The notes under the pieces: generated by a model
Databases searched by the model: none
Told to the model about the DNA's origin: nothing
The model's input: the letters and a program-made list of their open reading frames with translations, nothing else
Shown: piece after piece, positions 63,317 through 64,000 of the stretch
Position numbering within the stretch: the stretch's first letter is position 1
Layout of the letters: each line of letters starts with the position of its first letter
Translations under genes and position numbers: made by a program
NCBI GenBank assembly: GCA_964522525.1
Contig: CAZFWG010000001.1
Span: 51,398-115,397, forward strand
From: CAYUYV01 sp964522525
Lineage (GTDB): Bacteria > Pseudomonadota > Alphaproteobacteria > JAJFIK01
DNA: 64,000 nt
Direction of reading: 5' to 3'

Positions 63317-63883
63317 ATGAGTGATATCGGGATCGAGGATGTTGTCGTCGGGATGAGCGAAGGAGAATGGGCGGCCGTGATCGGCGATTTTGCCCAATCA
63401 GAACTCTTCGAGCGCATCTTCGCCGATGGCATGGAGATGGTTGAGGAGACGGCGGCCTATCTCGACGGTCCCGGCCGCGAGGAAAGCCGGCATCTGCCGC
63501 GCAAGGCCGCGCTGGCCTATGCGGGCGAAAGCATGCGGCTCACGACCCGGCTGATGCAGGTGGCGTCCTGGCTGCTCGTCCAGAAGGCGATCCGCGAAGG
63601 CGAGATGACGCCGGCCGAGGCGCGGCTGGAGAAATACCGCCTCGGCGCCCAGGAAATCTGCCGCGGCGTGCCCCTTGAGGCGACCGAAGACTTGCCCGGC
63701 CGTCTTCTGGAACTCCTGATCCGCAGCGAGCGGCTTTACGACCGCGTCGATCGGCTCGATGCACGGATGTACCGGGATGAGGCGACCAAGACCCAGTCAT
63801 CCTCCTCATCCGTCCAGGATCAGCACAGCCGCCTCGAAGAGGCCTTTGCCGGTGCCGGTTTTGGCACAGGACGGGCCCGGTAA
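63317..63883 (+). CDS. DUF1465 family protein
   Basis: A 188-residue mostly helical cytoplasmic protein. SELFERIFADGMEMVEETAAYL and TTRLMQVASWLLVQKAI match DUF1465, with SERLYDRVDRLDARMY near the end. It is conserved in alphaproteobacteria and of unknown function. The start at 63317 is chosen because the domain begins just after it; an upstream extension is unconserved. It ends in an intrinsic terminator. Confidence 0.93.
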   Translation: MSDIGIEDVVVGMSEGEWAAVIGDFAQSELFERIFADGMEMVEETAAYLDGPGREESRHLPRKAALAYAGESMRLTTRLMQVASWLLVQKAIREGEMTPAEARLEKYRLGAQEICRGVPLEATEDLPGRLLELLIRSERLYDRVDRLDARMYRDEATKTQSSSSSVQDQHSRLEEAFAGAGFGTGRAR

Positions 63884-63937
63884 GATCCGGGTGCTGAACG
63901 GATCAACGTGTTTTCCTGCGACGTCCACACAAGCAGG

Positions 63938-63980
63938 CACGGGCGTTCCTCGGGTCAGCCGGGGACGCCCGTGTGTTTTT
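63938..63980 (+). terminator. Rho-independent terminator of the DUF1192-DUF1465 unit
   Basis: CACGGGCGT (63938-63946) pairs perfectly with ACGCCCGTG (63965-63973) and is followed by tgttttt. Confidence 0.85.
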
Positions 63981-64000
63981 ATGTTCCGGGTTTCCGTTAG

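Overview
The window reads as about 64 kb of high-GC chromosome from an alphaproteobacterium. The evidence is the set of lineage-typical genes: gapR (DUF2312), DUF1244, DUF1013 (TrcR type), DUF1192, DUF1465, a 41-residue L36 protein, a COQ9-family protein, an aa3-type oxidase subunit IV, two YdcH/DUF465 proteins and a sigma-54 regulator resembling Caulobacter TacA. The genus cannot be fixed from sequence alone. I see no rRNA, tRNA, CRISPR array, insertion sequence or prophage. Most of the window is core chromosome with a few accessory patches.

Layout. 0-8.5 kb: the C-terminal part of a TonB-dependent receptor, a secreted CocE-type hydrolase, hisI, a sulfotransferase carrying a very long disordered tail, and a hybrid histidine kinase. 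8.5-15.3 kb: a striking redox locus. A tightly packed six-gene leftward unit encodes a Rieske-TPP enzyme fusion, four membrane proteins (one a haem b/Rieske ferric-reductase-like protein) and a membrane-anchored Cys-motif protein. It diverges from a Rieske-GltB-type flavoprotein fusion. 15.4-22.2 kb: small unknown proteins, motA, an MFS transporter, a lytic transglycosylase and rpmJ. 22.4-31.2 kb: a saccharopine-dehydrogenase-like protein, a TPR protein, hydrolases, pyk, a DMT transporter, DUF1244, gapR and DUF2207. 31.2-39.1 kb: a short acyl-CoA/alcohol metabolism block with TetR-type operators, a VapBC pair, an EVE protein, a TetR/SDR pair and the TacA-like regulator. 39.5-52.6 kb: pepF, an ABC1 kinase, an acyltransferase-like membrane protein, a hotdog-DinB-hydrolase operon, a beta-propeller protein, the oxidase subunit IV plus an orphan pntAA, an ABC exporter, and a lower-GC gene for a secreted repeat protein. 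52.8-64 kb: rpsU, def-COQ9, a 133-bp inverted-repeat element, purEK, ubiX, acyl-CoA ligase, SDR, DUF1013, quinone oxidoreductase, DUF1192 and DUF1465.

The best candidate for an undescribed system is the divergent locus at 8548-15249. It has three separate Rieske domains in seven genes. One is fused to a thiamine-diphosphate enzyme, one to a haem-binding transmembrane domain, and one to an FMN/[3Fe-4S] glutamate-synthase core. Together they could form an electron path from a 2-oxo-acid-type substrate to or from the membrane. This is inference from domain content and gene order; no substrate can be read from the sequence. Secondary points of interest are the sulfotransferase-disordered fusion, the repeat element that supplies the stop codon of the COQ9-family gene, and the break in the usual pnt operon.
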